In this document: in pieces, positions 8,704-18,163 of the stretch
How the letters are laid out: each line of letters starts with the position of its first letter
Position numbering within the stretch: position 1 is the first letter of the stretch
Assembly: GCF_002250625.1 (NCBI RefSeq)
Contig: NZ_NMVQ01000010.1
Coordinates: 1 to 59,350, forward strand
From: Enemella dayhoffiae
GTDB lineage: Bacteria > Actinomycetota > Actinomycetes > Propionibacteriales > Propionibacteriaceae
Direction of reading: 5' to 3'
DNA: 59,350 nt
The notes under the pieces: generated by a model
Told to the model about the DNA's origin: nothing
Seen by the model: only the letters and a program-made list of their open reading frames with translations
Databases searched by the model: none
Translations under genes and position numbers: made by a program

Positions 8704-9096
8704 TCACCCGGTCAACGAATCGGCCACCAGCGCGGCGATCGCCACGTCGGCCGGCACCCACTCCAACTCGCCGAACTCACCCCGGCCAACCCAGCGGACC
8801 AGGTCGTGCGACTCCCCCGCCACCGGCTCCCCCTCGGTCTCAGCCCACCAGACCCGCATCGCCAGCTCCGTCGAGATCGGCCACATTCCCTGTGCGGCAA
8901 CGAGTTCCGTGCCGAGGCGTACGTTGACCCCCAGTTCCTCGGCGAGCTCGCGGACCAGCGCGTCCTCGGGCGCCTCACCGGGCTCGACCTTGCCGCCGGG
9001 AAACTCCCACAGCCCGGCCAACGCTTCGGGACGGGTACGCCGGCAGGCCAGCACCCGGTCACCCCGCCGCAGCACCGCCGCGACGACGAGCCTCAC
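8704..9096 (-). CDS. mutT: Nudix hydrolase, MutT-like 8-oxo-dGTP diphosphatase
   Basis: The 130-residue protein has a complete Nudix box, GGKVEPGEAPEDALVRELAEELGV, matching GX5EX7REUXEEXGU at about residues 35-58. The LAGLWEFPGGK context is typical of MutT/MutX enzymes that remove oxidised guanine nucleotides. GTG 9096 is chosen because it overlaps the TGA of the upstream HhH-GPD gene (GTGA), indicating translational coupling. The pairing with a base-excision-type protein suggests a small oxidative DNA damage operon. Confidence 0.85.
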   Translation of the reverse strand: MRLVVAAVLRRGDRVLACRRTRPEALAGLWEFPGGKVEPGEAPEDALVRELAEELGVNVRLGTELVAAQGMWPISTELAMRVWWAETEGEPVAGESHDLVRWVGRGEFGELEWVPADVAIAALVADSLTG

Positions 9097-9680
9097 GCCT
9101 CTTCCTTGGCCGCCTTCGCCGCCGCCTTCATCCGCTTCTTGGCCTCGCGCACCTTCTGCAGCGACGCCTCGTCGGTGACGTCGGCCACCGAGAGCAGCTC
9201 CTTGGTGCCGTATTCCCCGGCCGCCTGTTGCCATCCCTTCGGGGTGACTCCCCAGAGCTTGCCCAGCATGGCCACGAAGATCTTCGCCTTCTGGTCGCCG
9301 AATCCCGGCAGCGCCTTGATCCGCTTGAACAGCGCGGCACCGTCGTCGACCCCGGCCCACAGGTTCTCCGCGTCACCCTGGTAGTCGTCGACCAGGGCCC
9401 GGCACACCTGCTGCACCCGTTTGCCCATCGATCCGGGGAACCGGTGGATCGCCGGGCGCTGCGAGCAGAGCGCGACGAACTCCTCGGTGTCCATCGCGGC
9501 GATCGCTGCCACATCGAGCTTTCCGCCCATCCGCTCGGCGATCACCGCCGGCCCGCTGAACGCCTTCTCCATCGGCACCTGCTGGTCCAGGGTCATCCCG
9601 AGCAGCAGCGCGTTCGGATCCTCACTGAGCAGCCGATCCGCGGTCTCGTTGCCGGTGAGCCAGAGCTTACGCGTGGTCAT
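9093..9680 (-). CDS. HhH-GPD-type base excision DNA repair protein
   Basis: The 195-residue product starts with MTTRKLWLTGNETADRLL and contains an HhH-GPD-like core: LLGMTLDQQVPMEKAFSGP (helical substrate-side region) and IKALPGFGDQKAKIFVAMLGK, a helix-hairpin-helix segment. It belongs to a small glycosylase-like family common in actinobacteria, shorter than Nth or MutY. I see no iron-sulfur cysteine cluster. The C-terminus is a lysine/alanine-rich tail (KKRMKAAAKAAKEEA). It is the first gene of a two-gene leftward unit with mutT. The DNA lesion it acts on cannot be told from sequence. Confidence 0.82.
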   Translation of the reverse strand: MTTRKLWLTGNETADRLLSEDPNALLLGMTLDQQVPMEKAFSGPAVIAERMGGKLDVAAIAAMDTEEFVALCSQRPAIHRFPGSMGKRVQQVCRALVDDYQGDAENLWAGVDDGAALFKRIKALPGFGDQKAKIFVAMLGKLWGVTPKGWQQAAGEYGTKELLSVADVTDEASLQKVREAKKRMKAAAKAAKEEA

Positions 9681-9747
9681 GGGCTCATCCTGCCAGAGGA
9701 AAACCCGGCCGTGGAGGCCGTCAGTGGCCTGGGATAGCGTCCCCTCC

Positions 9748-10302
9748 ATGCGTGAAAACACCCCAACCAAGCAGCGAGCGCTGGTCGTGATCGACGTCCA
9801 GGGCGACGTGATGGCCACCTGCGTCAACACCGAACTGACCATCGCCAACATCGGCTCCCTGGTCGAGAAGGCCCGCGGCAGCGGCGTGCCGGTCGTCTGG
9901 ATCCGACACAACGCCGACAACGAGCTGGTGCGAGGTACGCCCGGCTGGCAGATCGTCGACGAGCTGGTGCCCGCCGAGGGCGAACCGATCGTGGACAAGC
10001 GCTTTGGCGACTCGTTCGCCGAGACCGATCTCGGTGACCGGTTGGCCGAGCTGGGCGCGCACGACCTGGTCATCTGCGGCGCCCAGACCGACGCCTGCGT
10101 CCGCTCCACGTTCTATGGCGGGCTCTATCGCGGGCACTCGGTCACGCTGGTCAGTGACGCGCACACCACAGAGGACATGCGCGAGTGGGGCGCCGGGTTC
10201 ACCCCGGAGCAGTCGATCGCCGTGCTGAACCTGCAGGCGAGATTCACCCGCCTGCCGGAGGTCGCCGGCTCGGTGATCAGCACCGCCGACGCGTTCGCCT
10301 GA
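9748..10302 (+). CDS. Isochorismatase-family cysteine hydrolase
   Basis: The 184-residue protein has the isochorismatase-like catalytic set: an Asp in LVVIDVQGD, a Lys in VDKRFGDSF and the nucleophile C117 in GAQTDACVRST. This family includes nicotinamidases and other amidases, and the substrate is not evident. ATG 9748 is chosen, with a short leader after the divergent HhH-GPD gene. Its TGA overlaps the ATG of the following flavodoxin-like gene (TGATG), so the two are co-translated. Confidence 0.85.
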   Translation: MRENTPTKQRALVVIDVQGDVMATCVNTELTIANIGSLVEKARGSGVPVVWIRHNADNELVRGTPGWQIVDELVPAEGEPIVDKRFGDSFAETDLGDRLAELGAHDLVICGAQTDACVRSTFYGGLYRGHSVTLVSDAHTTEDMREWGAGFTPEQSIAVLNLQARFTRLPEVAGSVISTADAFA

Positions 10303-10835
10303 TGACCACCCTGCTGGTCGTCCACCACTCCCCCAGCCGCTCGGTGCGCCGGCTGACCGAGGCGGTGCTGGCCGGGGCCAACTTCGCCGACGAGGACGTC
10401 ACCGACCTCGCCGACGAGCTGGCCGACTTCGAGGTGCGCGAACTCGAGGCGCTGGCCTTCGCCCGCGGCGAGGCCGACCACGCCGATCTGCTGGCCGCCG
10501 ACGGCTATCTGCTGATCACCCCGGCCAACTTCGGGGCGATGAGCGGGGCGCTGAAGCACGTGTTCGACTCCACCTTCCTGCAGATCGGCGGGGCTCTGGC
10601 CGCCGACGGTTCCGCCGACTCCAGCAGCGGCAGCACGAAGGGTCGGCCGTTCGGGTTGCTGGTGCACGGGCGCTACGACACCGCCGGCGCGGTGCGCCAG
10701 GTGCTCGGCATCACCACCGCGCTCGGCTGGGAACAGGCGCACCAGGTGGTGGAGCTGCTCGGCGACGTCGATGACGAGGCGACCGCTGCGGCGTACCAAC
10801 TCGGCGGGACGCTGGCCGCGCTGCTGCTCGGCTGA
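10302..10835 (+). CDS. NAD(P)H-dependent FMN reductase/flavodoxin-like protein
   Basis: The 177-residue product begins LLVVHHSPSRSVRRL, a phosphate-binding loop like that of flavodoxins. It contains DGYLLITPANFGAMSGALKHVFD, the characteristic flavin-contacting segment of the NADPH-dependent FMN reductase/NAD(P)H oxidoreductase family. The start overlaps the stop of the isochorismatase-like gene. It probably reduces a flavin or a quinone-like substrate, which cannot be specified. It ends one base before the convergent copA stop. Confidence 0.8.
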   Translation: MTTLLVVHHSPSRSVRRLTEAVLAGANFADEDVTDLADELADFEVRELEALAFARGEADHADLLAADGYLLITPANFGAMSGALKHVFDSTFLQIGGALAADGSADSSSGSTKGRPFGLLVHGRYDTAGAVRQVLGITTALGWEQAHQVVELLGDVDDEATAAAYQLGGTLAALLLG

Positions 10836-10836
10836 G

Positions 10837-13071
10837 TCAGTCGAGCGAACGGTTGCGCAGCCGCAGGCTGTTGCCGACCACGAACAGCGACGACAGCGAC
10901 ATCGCGAAACCGGCGATCAGCGGGTTCAGCAACCCGGCCACCGCCAACGGGATCGCCGCGCAGTTGTAGCCGAACGCCCAGATCAGGTTGCCGCGGATCG
11001 TGCGCAGGGTGGCCCGGGAGAGGTTGATCGCGTCGGGCACCACGTTGAGGTCCTCGCGGACCAGGATCACGTCGGCCGACTTCATTGCGATGTCGGTGCC
11101 GGACACCATCGCCAGCCCCAGGTCGGCGGTGGCCAGGGCCGCGGCGTCGTTGATCCCGTCGCCGACCATCGCCACCTGATGGTCGTCGGCCTGCAGCTCC
11201 GCTAGCACCCCCGCCTTGTCGGCCGGCAGCACCTGCGCGCGATGTTCGTCGATGCCCACCTGGGCGGTGACGGCGGCGGCGGCCTGCTCGTGGTCGCCGG
11301 TCAGCAGCACCGTGCGCAACCCGCGCTGCTTGAGTCGGCGCACCGCGGCGGCGGCGCTGGGCCGGATCCGGTCGGTCAGCACGAGTACGCCGGCGACCTC
11401 GCCCGCGACCGCGACCAGTACCGGGGTGGCACCGCTGGATCGCGCCTGATCCAGCAGTGCCCGGGTCTCCGCGGGCAGGTCTGTGACGGCGTACGCCTGC
11501 AGCATCGCCTCGTTCCCGACGACCACCCGCTCACCGTCGACCAGACCGGTGGCACCCTGCCCGACCGGGGTCTCCACCTCGGTCACCGCGGGCAGCTCCC
11601 CGGGGGCGTCGGCGGTGATCGCCCGGGCCAGCGGGTGTCCGGACTGGCTTTCCACAGCGGCGGCGAGCAGGCGTACCCGCTCGGCGGGCAGCGCACCCAC
11701 GGCGTGCACCTCGGTCACGGTCAGCGCGCCCTCGGTGATGGTGCCGGTCTTGTCGAACACGACCGTGTCCACCTTGCCGCTGGCCTCGAGGGCCTCCTGG
11801 GTCTTGATCAGGATGCCCAGCTGTCCGCCGCGGCCGACGCCGACCATCAGCGCGGTCGGGGTGGCAAGCCCCAGCGCGCACGGGCAGGCGATGATCAGCA
11901 CCGACAGCGCGGCGCTGGCCGAGGAGCGTACGCCGTGCCCGGTGCCCAGCCAACCGACCAGGGTGAGCAGCGCGATCAGCAGCACCGCGGGCACGAACCA
12001 GCCGACGACCTGGTCCACCAGCTGCTGCACCCGCGCCTTGCGCAGCTGGGCCTGCTCGGCCAGGGCGGCCATCTGGGCCAGCTGGGTGTGCGCCCCGACC
12101 CGGTCGGCGCGCACCACCAGGCGGCCGGTGACGTTCACCGTGCCGCCCAGCACGGTGGCGTGCTCGGTCACCTCGGCCGGCACTGGTTCGCCGGTCATCA
12201 TCGACGCGTCGACCGCCGAGGCGCCCTCGGCGACCGTGCCGTCGGCGGCGATCCGCTCACCGGGGCGGACCACGAACAGCTCACCGCGACGCAGCGCGGC
12301 CACGGGGACGAGTTCCTCGCGACCGTCGGCGGTGAGCCGGCGTACCTGCTTGGGGGCGAGCGCGTTCAGCGCGCCGAGCACGCCCTGGGCGCTGCGCCGG
12401 GCGCGCGCCTCGAAATAGCGGCCGGCGAGCAGGAAGGTGGTCACCGCAGCGGCCACCTCGAAATAGATGGCATCCGCCCCGGCGGGGGTGATCCCGTAGC
12501 CCAGCCAGTAGCCCTCGGTGTCCGGCGCCCCCAGCACGATCGACACCAGCGACCAGCCAAACGCGGACAGCACGCCCAACGAGACCAGGGTGTCCATGCT
12601 GAACGAACGGTTGCGCAGGTTGCGCCAGCTGGCGACGTGGAACGGCTTGGCGCACCAGAACACGACCGGCGCGGCGAGCGCGACACAGAGCCACTCCCAC
12701 AGCGGGAACCGCAACGAGGGCACCAGCGCCAGCACGATCGCCAGGTTGCCCAGCGGCAGGGTGAGCACCGCGGCCACGGCCAGGCGACGCCGCAGGTTGG
12801 TGACACGCTCGGTGGAGATCCGGCCGAGCTCGCTGTCGTCACCGGTCGCCGCGACGGCGGTATAGCCGGCCTTCTGCACCGCGGCGATGGCGGCCTCGAC
12901 GGTGGTGCCCTCGACCAGCGCACGCTCGGTCGCGTAGTTGACGGTGGCGTGCACGCCCTCGAGCTTGTTCAGCTTCTTTTCGATCCGGGCCGCGCAGGCG
13001 GCGCAGGTCATCCCGCCGACGGCCAGCTCGATCCGTTCGTCCTGCTCGGTGGTCACGGTCTCGGTGCTCAT
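10837..13071 (-). CDS. copA: Copper-translocating P-type ATPase
   Basis: The 744-residue P1B-type ATPase has an N-terminal heavy-metal-associated domain with GMTCAACAARIEKK (Cys-x-x-Cys) and eight expected membrane helices. Its actuator loop has MTGEP, the membrane metal site is CPC (IIACPCALGLATP), the phosphorylation motif is DKTGT with D440, the nucleotide loop has SGHPLA, and the hinge is MVGDGINDAAA. These features indicate Cu(I) export. ATG 13071 overlaps the TGA of the upstream CopD/CtaG gene (ATGA), so they are one operon. No copper-responsive regulator is visible nearby. Confidence 0.95.
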   Translation of the reverse strand: MSTETVTTEQDERIELAVGGMTCAACAARIEKKLNKLEGVHATVNYATERALVEGTTVEAAIAAVQKAGYTAVAATGDDSELGRISTERVTNLRRRLAVAAVLTLPLGNLAIVLALVPSLRFPLWEWLCVALAAPVVFWCAKPFHVASWRNLRNRSFSMDTLVSLGVLSAFGWSLVSIVLGAPDTEGYWLGYGITPAGADAIYFEVAAAVTTFLLAGRYFEARARRSAQGVLGALNALAPKQVRRLTADGREELVPVAALRRGELFVVRPGERIAADGTVAEGASAVDASMMTGEPVPAEVTEHATVLGGTVNVTGRLVVRADRVGAHTQLAQMAALAEQAQLRKARVQQLVDQVVGWFVPAVLLIALLTLVGWLGTGHGVRSSASAALSVLIIACPCALGLATPTALMVGVGRGGQLGILIKTQEALEASGKVDTVVFDKTGTITEGALTVTEVHAVGALPAERVRLLAAAVESQSGHPLARAITADAPGELPAVTEVETPVGQGATGLVDGERVVVGNEAMLQAYAVTDLPAETRALLDQARSSGATPVLVAVAGEVAGVLVLTDRIRPSAAAAVRRLKQRGLRTVLLTGDHEQAAAAVTAQVGIDEHRAQVLPADKAGVLAELQADDHQVAMVGDGINDAAALATADLGLAMVSGTDIAMKSADVILVREDLNVVPDAINLSRATLRTIRGNLIWAFGYNCAAIPLAVAGLLNPLIAGFAMSLSSLFVVGNSLRLRNRSLD

Positions 13072-15113
13072 CGGTCGGCCCGCTCGGAGAGCTTCTTCAG
13101 CATCTCGTTGTAGGCCTCGAAGGAGTCGTCGAGGCCGCTGTCCATCGCCCGGTCCTGGCGTTTGGCGTCGCGGGCGTCCTGCCGGAACCACTGGAACACC
13201 AGCGCGACCACGACCACCAGCATCGGCAGCTCACCGAGCGCCCAGGTGAACTGCCCGCCGGTCTTCTGATCGGCCAGCAGGTTCGTCATCCACGGCAGGT
13301 CGAGCGAACGATAGAAGTTCTCGCCGATGATCCCGTCGGTGGACAGCAGCGCCACCGCGAAGAACGCGTGGAACGGCATCACCGCGAACAGGAAGCCGAG
13401 CTTGGCCACATGCGGCAGCTCGCGCGGCATCCGGTCCGATCCGGCTACCAGCCCGAAGAACACCAGCCCCGACAGGATGAAGTGCACCGTCATCAGCTGA
13501 TGGCCCCAGTGATAGCGCATCAGATAACCGAACAGGTCGGAGAAATAGATCAGATAGAACGCGCCGACGAAGTTGAGCCCGACCAGCACCGGGTGCAGCA
13601 GGATCTCCAGCGGTTTCCAGCCGACCAGTCCGGTGATCAGCTCGCGTACGCCGGCGGGCTGGTTGTCCTGGTGGGTGGGCAGCACCCGCAGCAGCAGCGT
13701 GGCCGGCGCGCCCAGCACGATCAGCGCCGGGGCGAGCATGTTCACCGTCATGTGCACCAGCATGTGCTTGGAGAAGGTGGCGCCGGAATACGCCCAGATC
13801 CCCGATCCGGTCGCCCACAGCATCACCACCCAGCCGGCGAGCCAGGCGCCGAGGCGTACCCCGGACCAGGCGATGCCGCGGCGACGCAGCACCAGGTAGG
13901 CCGCCAGGTAGACCGCGATCGCCAGCAGCGAGACGGTGACGATCAGCAGGTTGGGGCGTCCGGGCAGCACCAGCGCGGCCAGCGTCGGCGGGTGCGGCAG
14001 CTCGAAGCCGAGGTAGTTGATCTGCGCCGAGGTCTGCGGCTCGAGAAACCGCGGCGGTGCCAGGTGTGCGGTGGCCACCTGCAGTCCGACCGCCAGCACG
14101 GCGATCGCCAGGTCGACTCCGATGGCGGTCCGGCTCCGGGCCTGTCGGCGCAGAGAGGCGACGAGCAGGCGTACGCCCAGCAGGGACCACAGCGTCAGGG
14201 CCCCGACCCGGAGCACGCCATAGCCGGTCGCCAGCGGCGCGGCGCCGGCCAGTTCATACCAGGTGACCACCGACCAGCCGGCCAGCACGAACGGCAGTGC
14301 CCAGCCGACCAGCCGACGCTGGCGACGCTCCAGCCGACCGGCGCCGGAGTCGGCGACCGCCGTCGCCAGCACCGCGATGGTGGCGGTGATCGCCACGGTC
14401 TGGGCCAGGGTGGCGATGATCGCCGCGTCGGAGCCGAAGTCGTGATCCGCGCCGACCGACACGTTGCCGGTGAGCACGGTGGCCAGCTGCCACACCCCGC
14501 CGACCACGAGCAGGGCGAGCACGGCGCCGAGCCGACGTACCCGCCGCGCCGCGAACACCGTGACCAAGGCGATCGCCGCCGGGAACAGCCAGGCCGCGGC
14601 CGACTGGGTGACGCTGAGGAACGGCACCAGCGCCGGCAGCGCGGTGAGCACCGACACCCCGTTGTTCTCCCCGGCCGTCAGCGGCACCAGCAGCAGGGCG
14701 CCGGCGAACCAGACCGCCGCCGTCGTGCCAGCCAGCCGGGCCAGTCCGCGGCCCTGCGCGGAGAGCTCGTGGTGCCGTCGCCGGACCGGGGCGAAGTGGG
14801 CGGCCGCCAGCAGCAACCCCAGCGTGGTCAACATCGCCAGCTGGGTGATCAGGTCGACCAACCCGGTCAGCTGGTTGGTCAACGGGTCGGAGAACTCGCG
14901 TCCGCGCAACGGCGGCAGCGTGGCCTGGTGGGCGACCGCTCCCGCGACCACCAGCATCGCCATCCCGGCGCTGACCCAGACCGGAAGCCAGCCGGTCCGG
15001 GTCTCCAGCACCTGCCCCACCGAGTCGACGGCCGCCTCGGCGTGCGTGGGGTCCTCGGCGTCGGGCGGGTCGGCGTCGTGTCTGGTGGTGGTGTCCTCGG
15101 GGTCGGTGCTCAT
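13068..15113 (-). CDS. CopD/CtaG fusion: copper resistance and cytochrome c oxidase assembly membrane protein
   Basis: The 681-residue protein is almost entirely hydrophobic, with roughly 15 or more membrane helices. The N-terminal half resembles the CopD copper-resistance domain. The C-terminal half matches the caa3-type oxidase assembly factor CtaG, with SKHMLVHMTVNMLAPALIVLGAPATLLLR, HPVLVGLNFVGAFYLIYF, HWGHQLMTVHFILSG and MPFHAFFAVALL carrying conserved histidines. It probably handles copper delivery to cytochrome oxidase. It sits between lpdA (19-nt gap) and copA (overlapping), consistent with copper homeostasis and respiration. Confidence 0.88.
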   Translation of the reverse strand: MSTDPEDTTTRHDADPPDAEDPTHAEAAVDSVGQVLETRTGWLPVWVSAGMAMLVVAGAVAHQATLPPLRGREFSDPLTNQLTGLVDLITQLAMLTTLGLLLAAAHFAPVRRRHHELSAQGRGLARLAGTTAAVWFAGALLLVPLTAGENNGVSVLTALPALVPFLSVTQSAAAWLFPAAIALVTVFAARRVRRLGAVLALLVVGGVWQLATVLTGNVSVGADHDFGSDAAIIATLAQTVAITATIAVLATAVADSGAGRLERRQRRLVGWALPFVLAGWSVVTWYELAGAAPLATGYGVLRVGALTLWSLLGVRLLVASLRRQARSRTAIGVDLAIAVLAVGLQVATAHLAPPRFLEPQTSAQINYLGFELPHPPTLAALVLPGRPNLLIVTVSLLAIAVYLAAYLVLRRRGIAWSGVRLGAWLAGWVVMLWATGSGIWAYSGATFSKHMLVHMTVNMLAPALIVLGAPATLLLRVLPTHQDNQPAGVRELITGLVGWKPLEILLHPVLVGLNFVGAFYLIYFSDLFGYLMRYHWGHQLMTVHFILSGLVFFGLVAGSDRMPRELPHVAKLGFLFAVMPFHAFFAVALLSTDGIIGENFYRSLDLPWMTNLLADQKTGGQFTWALGELPMLVVVVALVFQWFRQDARDAKRQDRAMDSGLDDSFEAYNEMLKKLSERADR

Positions 15114-15132
15114 CAGGGTCGGGTCAGGCTCC

Positions 15133-16530
15133 TCAGAGGTTGATCATGTGCCCGGCGATACCCTCCGCGGCCTCCTTGAGGGCCTCGGTGAGGGTCGGGT
15201 GGGCGTGGATGCTGCGGCCCACCTCGTCGGCGGTCAGGTCCCAACGCTGGGCCAGCACCAGCTCGGGCAGCAGCTCGGTGACGTCGGGGCCGATCATCGA
15301 GGCGCCGAGGATCTCGTTGTAGTTGGCGTCGGCGACGATCTTGACGAACCCGCCGCTCTCCCCCAGCCCGTTGGCCTTGCCGTTGGCCGAGAACGGGAAC
15401 TTGGCCACCTTCACGTCGTAGCCCTTGTCCTTCGCCTGCTGCTCGGTGTAGCCGAAGGAGGCGACCTGCGGGATGCAGTAGGTGGCCCGCGGCACCATGA
15501 TGTAGTCGATCGGGAAGGTCTCCACCCCGGCAATCGTCTCCGCCGCGACGACGCCCTGGGCCTCGGCGGTGTGCGCCAGCATCAGCTTGGCGGTGACGTC
15601 GCCGATCGCGAAGATCCCGTCGACGTTGGTGCGCATGAAGTCGTCGATCTCGATCGCGCCGCGCTCGGTCAGGCGTACGCCGGTGTTGTCCAGCCCGTAG
15701 CCCTCGGTGCGGGGAGCGAACCCGATCGCCGACAGCAGCTTGTCGGCCTTGAGGGTCTGCTGGTCGCCCCCGTTGGCCGGCGCCACGGTCACCTCGACCC
15801 CGTCGCCGTTGTCGACGACCGACTCCACCTTGGTGGAGGTCATCAGCTTGACGCCCAGCTTCTTGTACGCCTTGGCGAGCTCCTTGCTGATCTCCGGGTC
15901 CTCCAGCGGCACGATTCGATCGAGGTACTCCACCACGGTCACGTCCACGCCGTAGTTGGCCAGCACGTAGGCGAACTCGATGCCGATCGCGCCCGAACCG
16001 GCGATCACGATCGACTCGGGCACCTCCTCGGCCAGGATCAGCTCCTCGTAGGTGAGCACGTTCTCGCTCACCTTGACCCCGGGCAGCATCCGGGTCACCG
16101 ATCCGGCGGCGATGATGCAGTTGTCGAACGTGACGGTCTGCTCGTCCTTGCCGCCGGAGACCTTGATGGTCTTGTCGTCGACGAACTCACCCCAGCCGTC
16201 CAGCTCGGTGATCTTGTTCTTCTTCATCAGGTAGTGCACACCCTTGACCATCTTGTCCGCGACCCCGCGGGAGCGGGTGAACGCCGCGTTGTAGTCGACG
16301 GTGATGTCGCCGGAGATGCCGAAGGTCTTGGCCTCCTTGGTCACGATGTGGGCCAGCTCGGCATTGCGCAGCAGCGACTTGGTCGGGATGCAGCCGACGT
16401 TCAGGCAGACTCCGCCCCAGTACTTCTTCTCGATCACGGCGGTCTTCAGGCCCAGTTGAGCGGCGCGGATCGCCGCCACGTAGCCGCCCGGCCCGGCGCC
16501 CAGGACAACGACATCAAAGTGTGCACTCAT
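15133..16530 (-). CDS. lpdA: Dihydrolipoyl dehydrogenase
   Basis: The 465-residue flavoenzyme has an N-terminal FAD-binding [10 protein letters not shown] motif, the redox-active disulfide CLNVGC at about residues 41-46, an NAD-binding [13 protein letters not shown] motif, a second FAD motif IFAIGDVT and the C-terminal [13 protein letters not shown] with the catalytic His-Glu pair. It is the E3 component shared by 2-oxoacid dehydrogenase complexes. It starts at ATG 16530 and is divergent from the HTH-MurA gene across an 80-base gap. It may head an operon with the CopD/CtaG and copA genes. Confidence 0.96.
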   Translation of the reverse strand: MSAHFDVVVLGAGPGGYVAAIRAAQLGLKTAVIEKKYWGGVCLNVGCIPTKSLLRNAELAHIVTKEAKTFGISGDITVDYNAAFTRSRGVADKMVKGVHYLMKKNKITELDGWGEFVDDKTIKVSGGKDEQTVTFDNCIIAAGSVTRMLPGVKVSENVLTYEELILAEEVPESIVIAGSGAIGIEFAYVLANYGVDVTVVEYLDRIVPLEDPEISKELAKAYKKLGVKLMTSTKVESVVDNGDGVEVTVAPANGGDQQTLKADKLLSAIGFAPRTEGYGLDNTGVRLTERGAIEIDDFMRTNVDGIFAIGDVTAKLMLAHTAEAQGVVAAETIAGVETFPIDYIMVPRATYCIPQVASFGYTEQQAKDKGYDVKVAKFPFSANGKANGLGESGGFVKIVADANYNEILGASMIGPDVTELLPELVLAQRWDLTADEVGRSIHAHPTLTEALKEAAEGIAGHMINL

Positions 16531-16596
16531 GGGGTCAACTCTAGGGAGTTTGCGGGAAGGACGCCCATTGGGGGCGCCACGCGGAACGGCGATGTT

Positions 16597-16606
16597 GAGA
16601 TATCTC
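16597..16606. promoter_or_regulatory. Palindrome GAGATATCTC in the divergent lpdA/HTH-MurA promoter region
   Basis: A perfect 10-bp palindrome lies in the 80-base divergent gap, 4 bases before the ATG at 16611. It sits in a locally AT-rich patch (TTGAGATATCTCTGATATGA). The downstream gene encodes an XRE-type DNA-binding domain, so it could be an autoregulatory operator. Such a role is inference from position and symmetry only. Confidence 0.4.
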
Positions 16607-16610
16607 TGAT

Positions 16611-18158
16611 ATGAGTTACCGTGGCCGGGTGACTGAGACCTCCCTCGACCGTATCGGAACGATCATCCGGGACGCGCGCAAGCACCGTGGGCTCACCCAG
16701 CAGCAGCTGGCTGACCACATCGGTACCAGCCAGAGCGCGATCCACCGGATCGAGTCCGGAAACCAGAACCTCAGTGTGGACATGATCAACCGGATCGCCG
16801 CCGCACTCAACTCGGAGCTGATCTCGCTGGGTGCCACCGGTGCCGAGCACCTCCGCGTGAACGGCCCCACCAAGCTGTCGGGCTCGATCGAGGTTCGCTC
16901 CTCCAAGAACGCCGCGGTGGCGCTGCTCTGCGCCTCGCTGCTGGTGCCCGGGCGTACCGTGCTGCGCGGGATCGCCCGGATCGAGGAGGTGAACCGGCTG
17001 CTGGAGGTGCTGACCAGCATCGGTGTCGAGGCCATCTGGTCCGACGACCGCCGCGACCTGACGCTGACCCGCCCCGAGGAGCTGCGGCTGGACCAGATGG
17101 ATGTCGAGGCCGCCCGGCGTACCCGCTCGATCATCATGTTCCTCGGCCCGCTCCTGCACTACTACCCGACCTTCAACCTGCCGTACGCCGGGGGCTGCGA
17201 CCTCGGTTCGCGCACCGTGGAACCGCACCTGCAGCTGCTGCGCCACTTCGGGCTCGACGTGCAGGCCACCGAGGGCTACTACCAGGCGACCAGCAACAAG
17301 CGGGCCCCGGAGAAGGCGATCGTCCTCGTCGAGCGCGGCGACACAGTGACCGAGAACGCGCTGATGGCCGCGGCCCTCACCCCGGGCACCCACGTGCTGC
17401 GCAACGCCAGCTCGAACTACATGGTGCAGGACCTGTGTTTCTTCCTCGAGCTGCTCGGGGTGAAGATCGAGGGGCTGGGGTCGACCACGCTGAAGGTGAC
17501 CGGAATCGACATCGGCGAGGTGCCGAACGAGGTCGTGTACGCCCCCTCCGAGGATCCGATCGAGGCGATGAGCCTGCTCACCGCGGCCATCGTCACCGAG
17601 TCGGAGCTGACCATCACCCGGGTGCCGATCGAGTTCCTGGAGATCGAGATGGCGATCCTGATCGAGATGGGGCTGCAGGTCGAGATGACCCCCGAATACC
17701 CGTCGCACAACGGGCGTACCCGGTTGGTCGACCTGACCGTACACCCCTCGAAGCTGAAGGCGCCGACCGACAAGATCCACCCGATGCCGTTCCCGGGGCT
17801 GAACATCGACAACCTGCCCTTCTTCGGGGTGATCGCCGCGGCTGCCGAGGGCCAGACGCTGATCAACGACTGGGTGTACGAGAACCGGTCGGTGCACATG
17901 CTCCCGCTGAACCAGCTCGGCGCGAACATCCAGCTGCTCGATCCGCACCGGTTGATCGTGAACGGGCCGACCCGCTGGCGCTACCAGGAGATCGTCTGCC
18001 CGCAGGCCCTGCGCCCCGGCGTCTGCATCCTGCTCGCCATGCTGGCCGCCCGGGGCACCTCGACGCTGCGGAACGTCTACATGATCAACCGCGGCTACGA
18101 GGACCTCGCCACCCGGCTCAACAAGATCGGCGCCGACATCCAGGTCTTCTGGGACTGA
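16611..18158 (+). CDS. XRE helix-turn-helix domain fused to MurA-like UDP-GlcNAc 1-carboxyvinyltransferase
   Basis: The 515-residue protein starts with an XRE-type HTH (about residues 12-66, [23 protein letters not shown]) and continues with a complete EPSP-synthase-fold enolpyruvyltransferase. MurA active-site positions are kept: K99 (SSKNAAV), C196 in the [10 protein letters not shown] loop with the following Arg, and the C-terminal [11 protein letters not shown] arginine. MurA transfers enolpyruvate to UDP-GlcNAc in the first committed step of peptidoglycan synthesis. A second, ordinary murA would be expected elsewhere. The aspartate loop reads FPGLNIDNL rather than the usual FPTDMQ, a possible change in activity. 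GTG 16629 is an alternative start. Confidence 0.85.
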   Translation: MSYRGRVTETSLDRIGTIIRDARKHRGLTQQQLADHIGTSQSAIHRIESGNQNLSVDMINRIAAALNSELISLGATGAEHLRVNGPTKLSGSIEVRSSKNAAVALLCASLLVPGRTVLRGIARIEEVNRLLEVLTSIGVEAIWSDDRRDLTLTRPEELRLDQMDVEAARRTRSIIMFLGPLLHYYPTFNLPYAGGCDLGSRTVEPHLQLLRHFGLDVQATEGYYQATSNKRAPEKAIVLVERGDTVTENALMAAALTPGTHVLRNASSNYMVQDLCFFLELLGVKIEGLGSTTLKVTGIDIGEVPNEVVYAPSEDPIEAMSLLTAAIVTESELTITRVPIEFLEIEMAILIEMGLQVEMTPEYPSHNGRTRLVDLTVHPSKLKAPTDKIHPMPFPGLNIDNLPFFGVIAAAAEGQTLINDWVYENRSVHMLPLNQLGANIQLLDPHRLIVNGPTRWRYQEIVCPQALRPGVCILLAMLAARGTSTLRNVYMINRGYEDLATRLNKIGADIQVFWD

Positions 18159-18163
18159 GTTTA

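Noticed and set aside
11242-13113. Long open frame antisense to copA
   Set aside because: Rich in Gly/Arg/Gln/His without domain; the opposite strand encodes a full P-type ATPase.
13368-15143. Long Gln/Arg/Gly-rich frame antisense to the CopD/CtaG gene
   Set aside because: Typical shadow composition; the real gene has conserved CtaG histidines.
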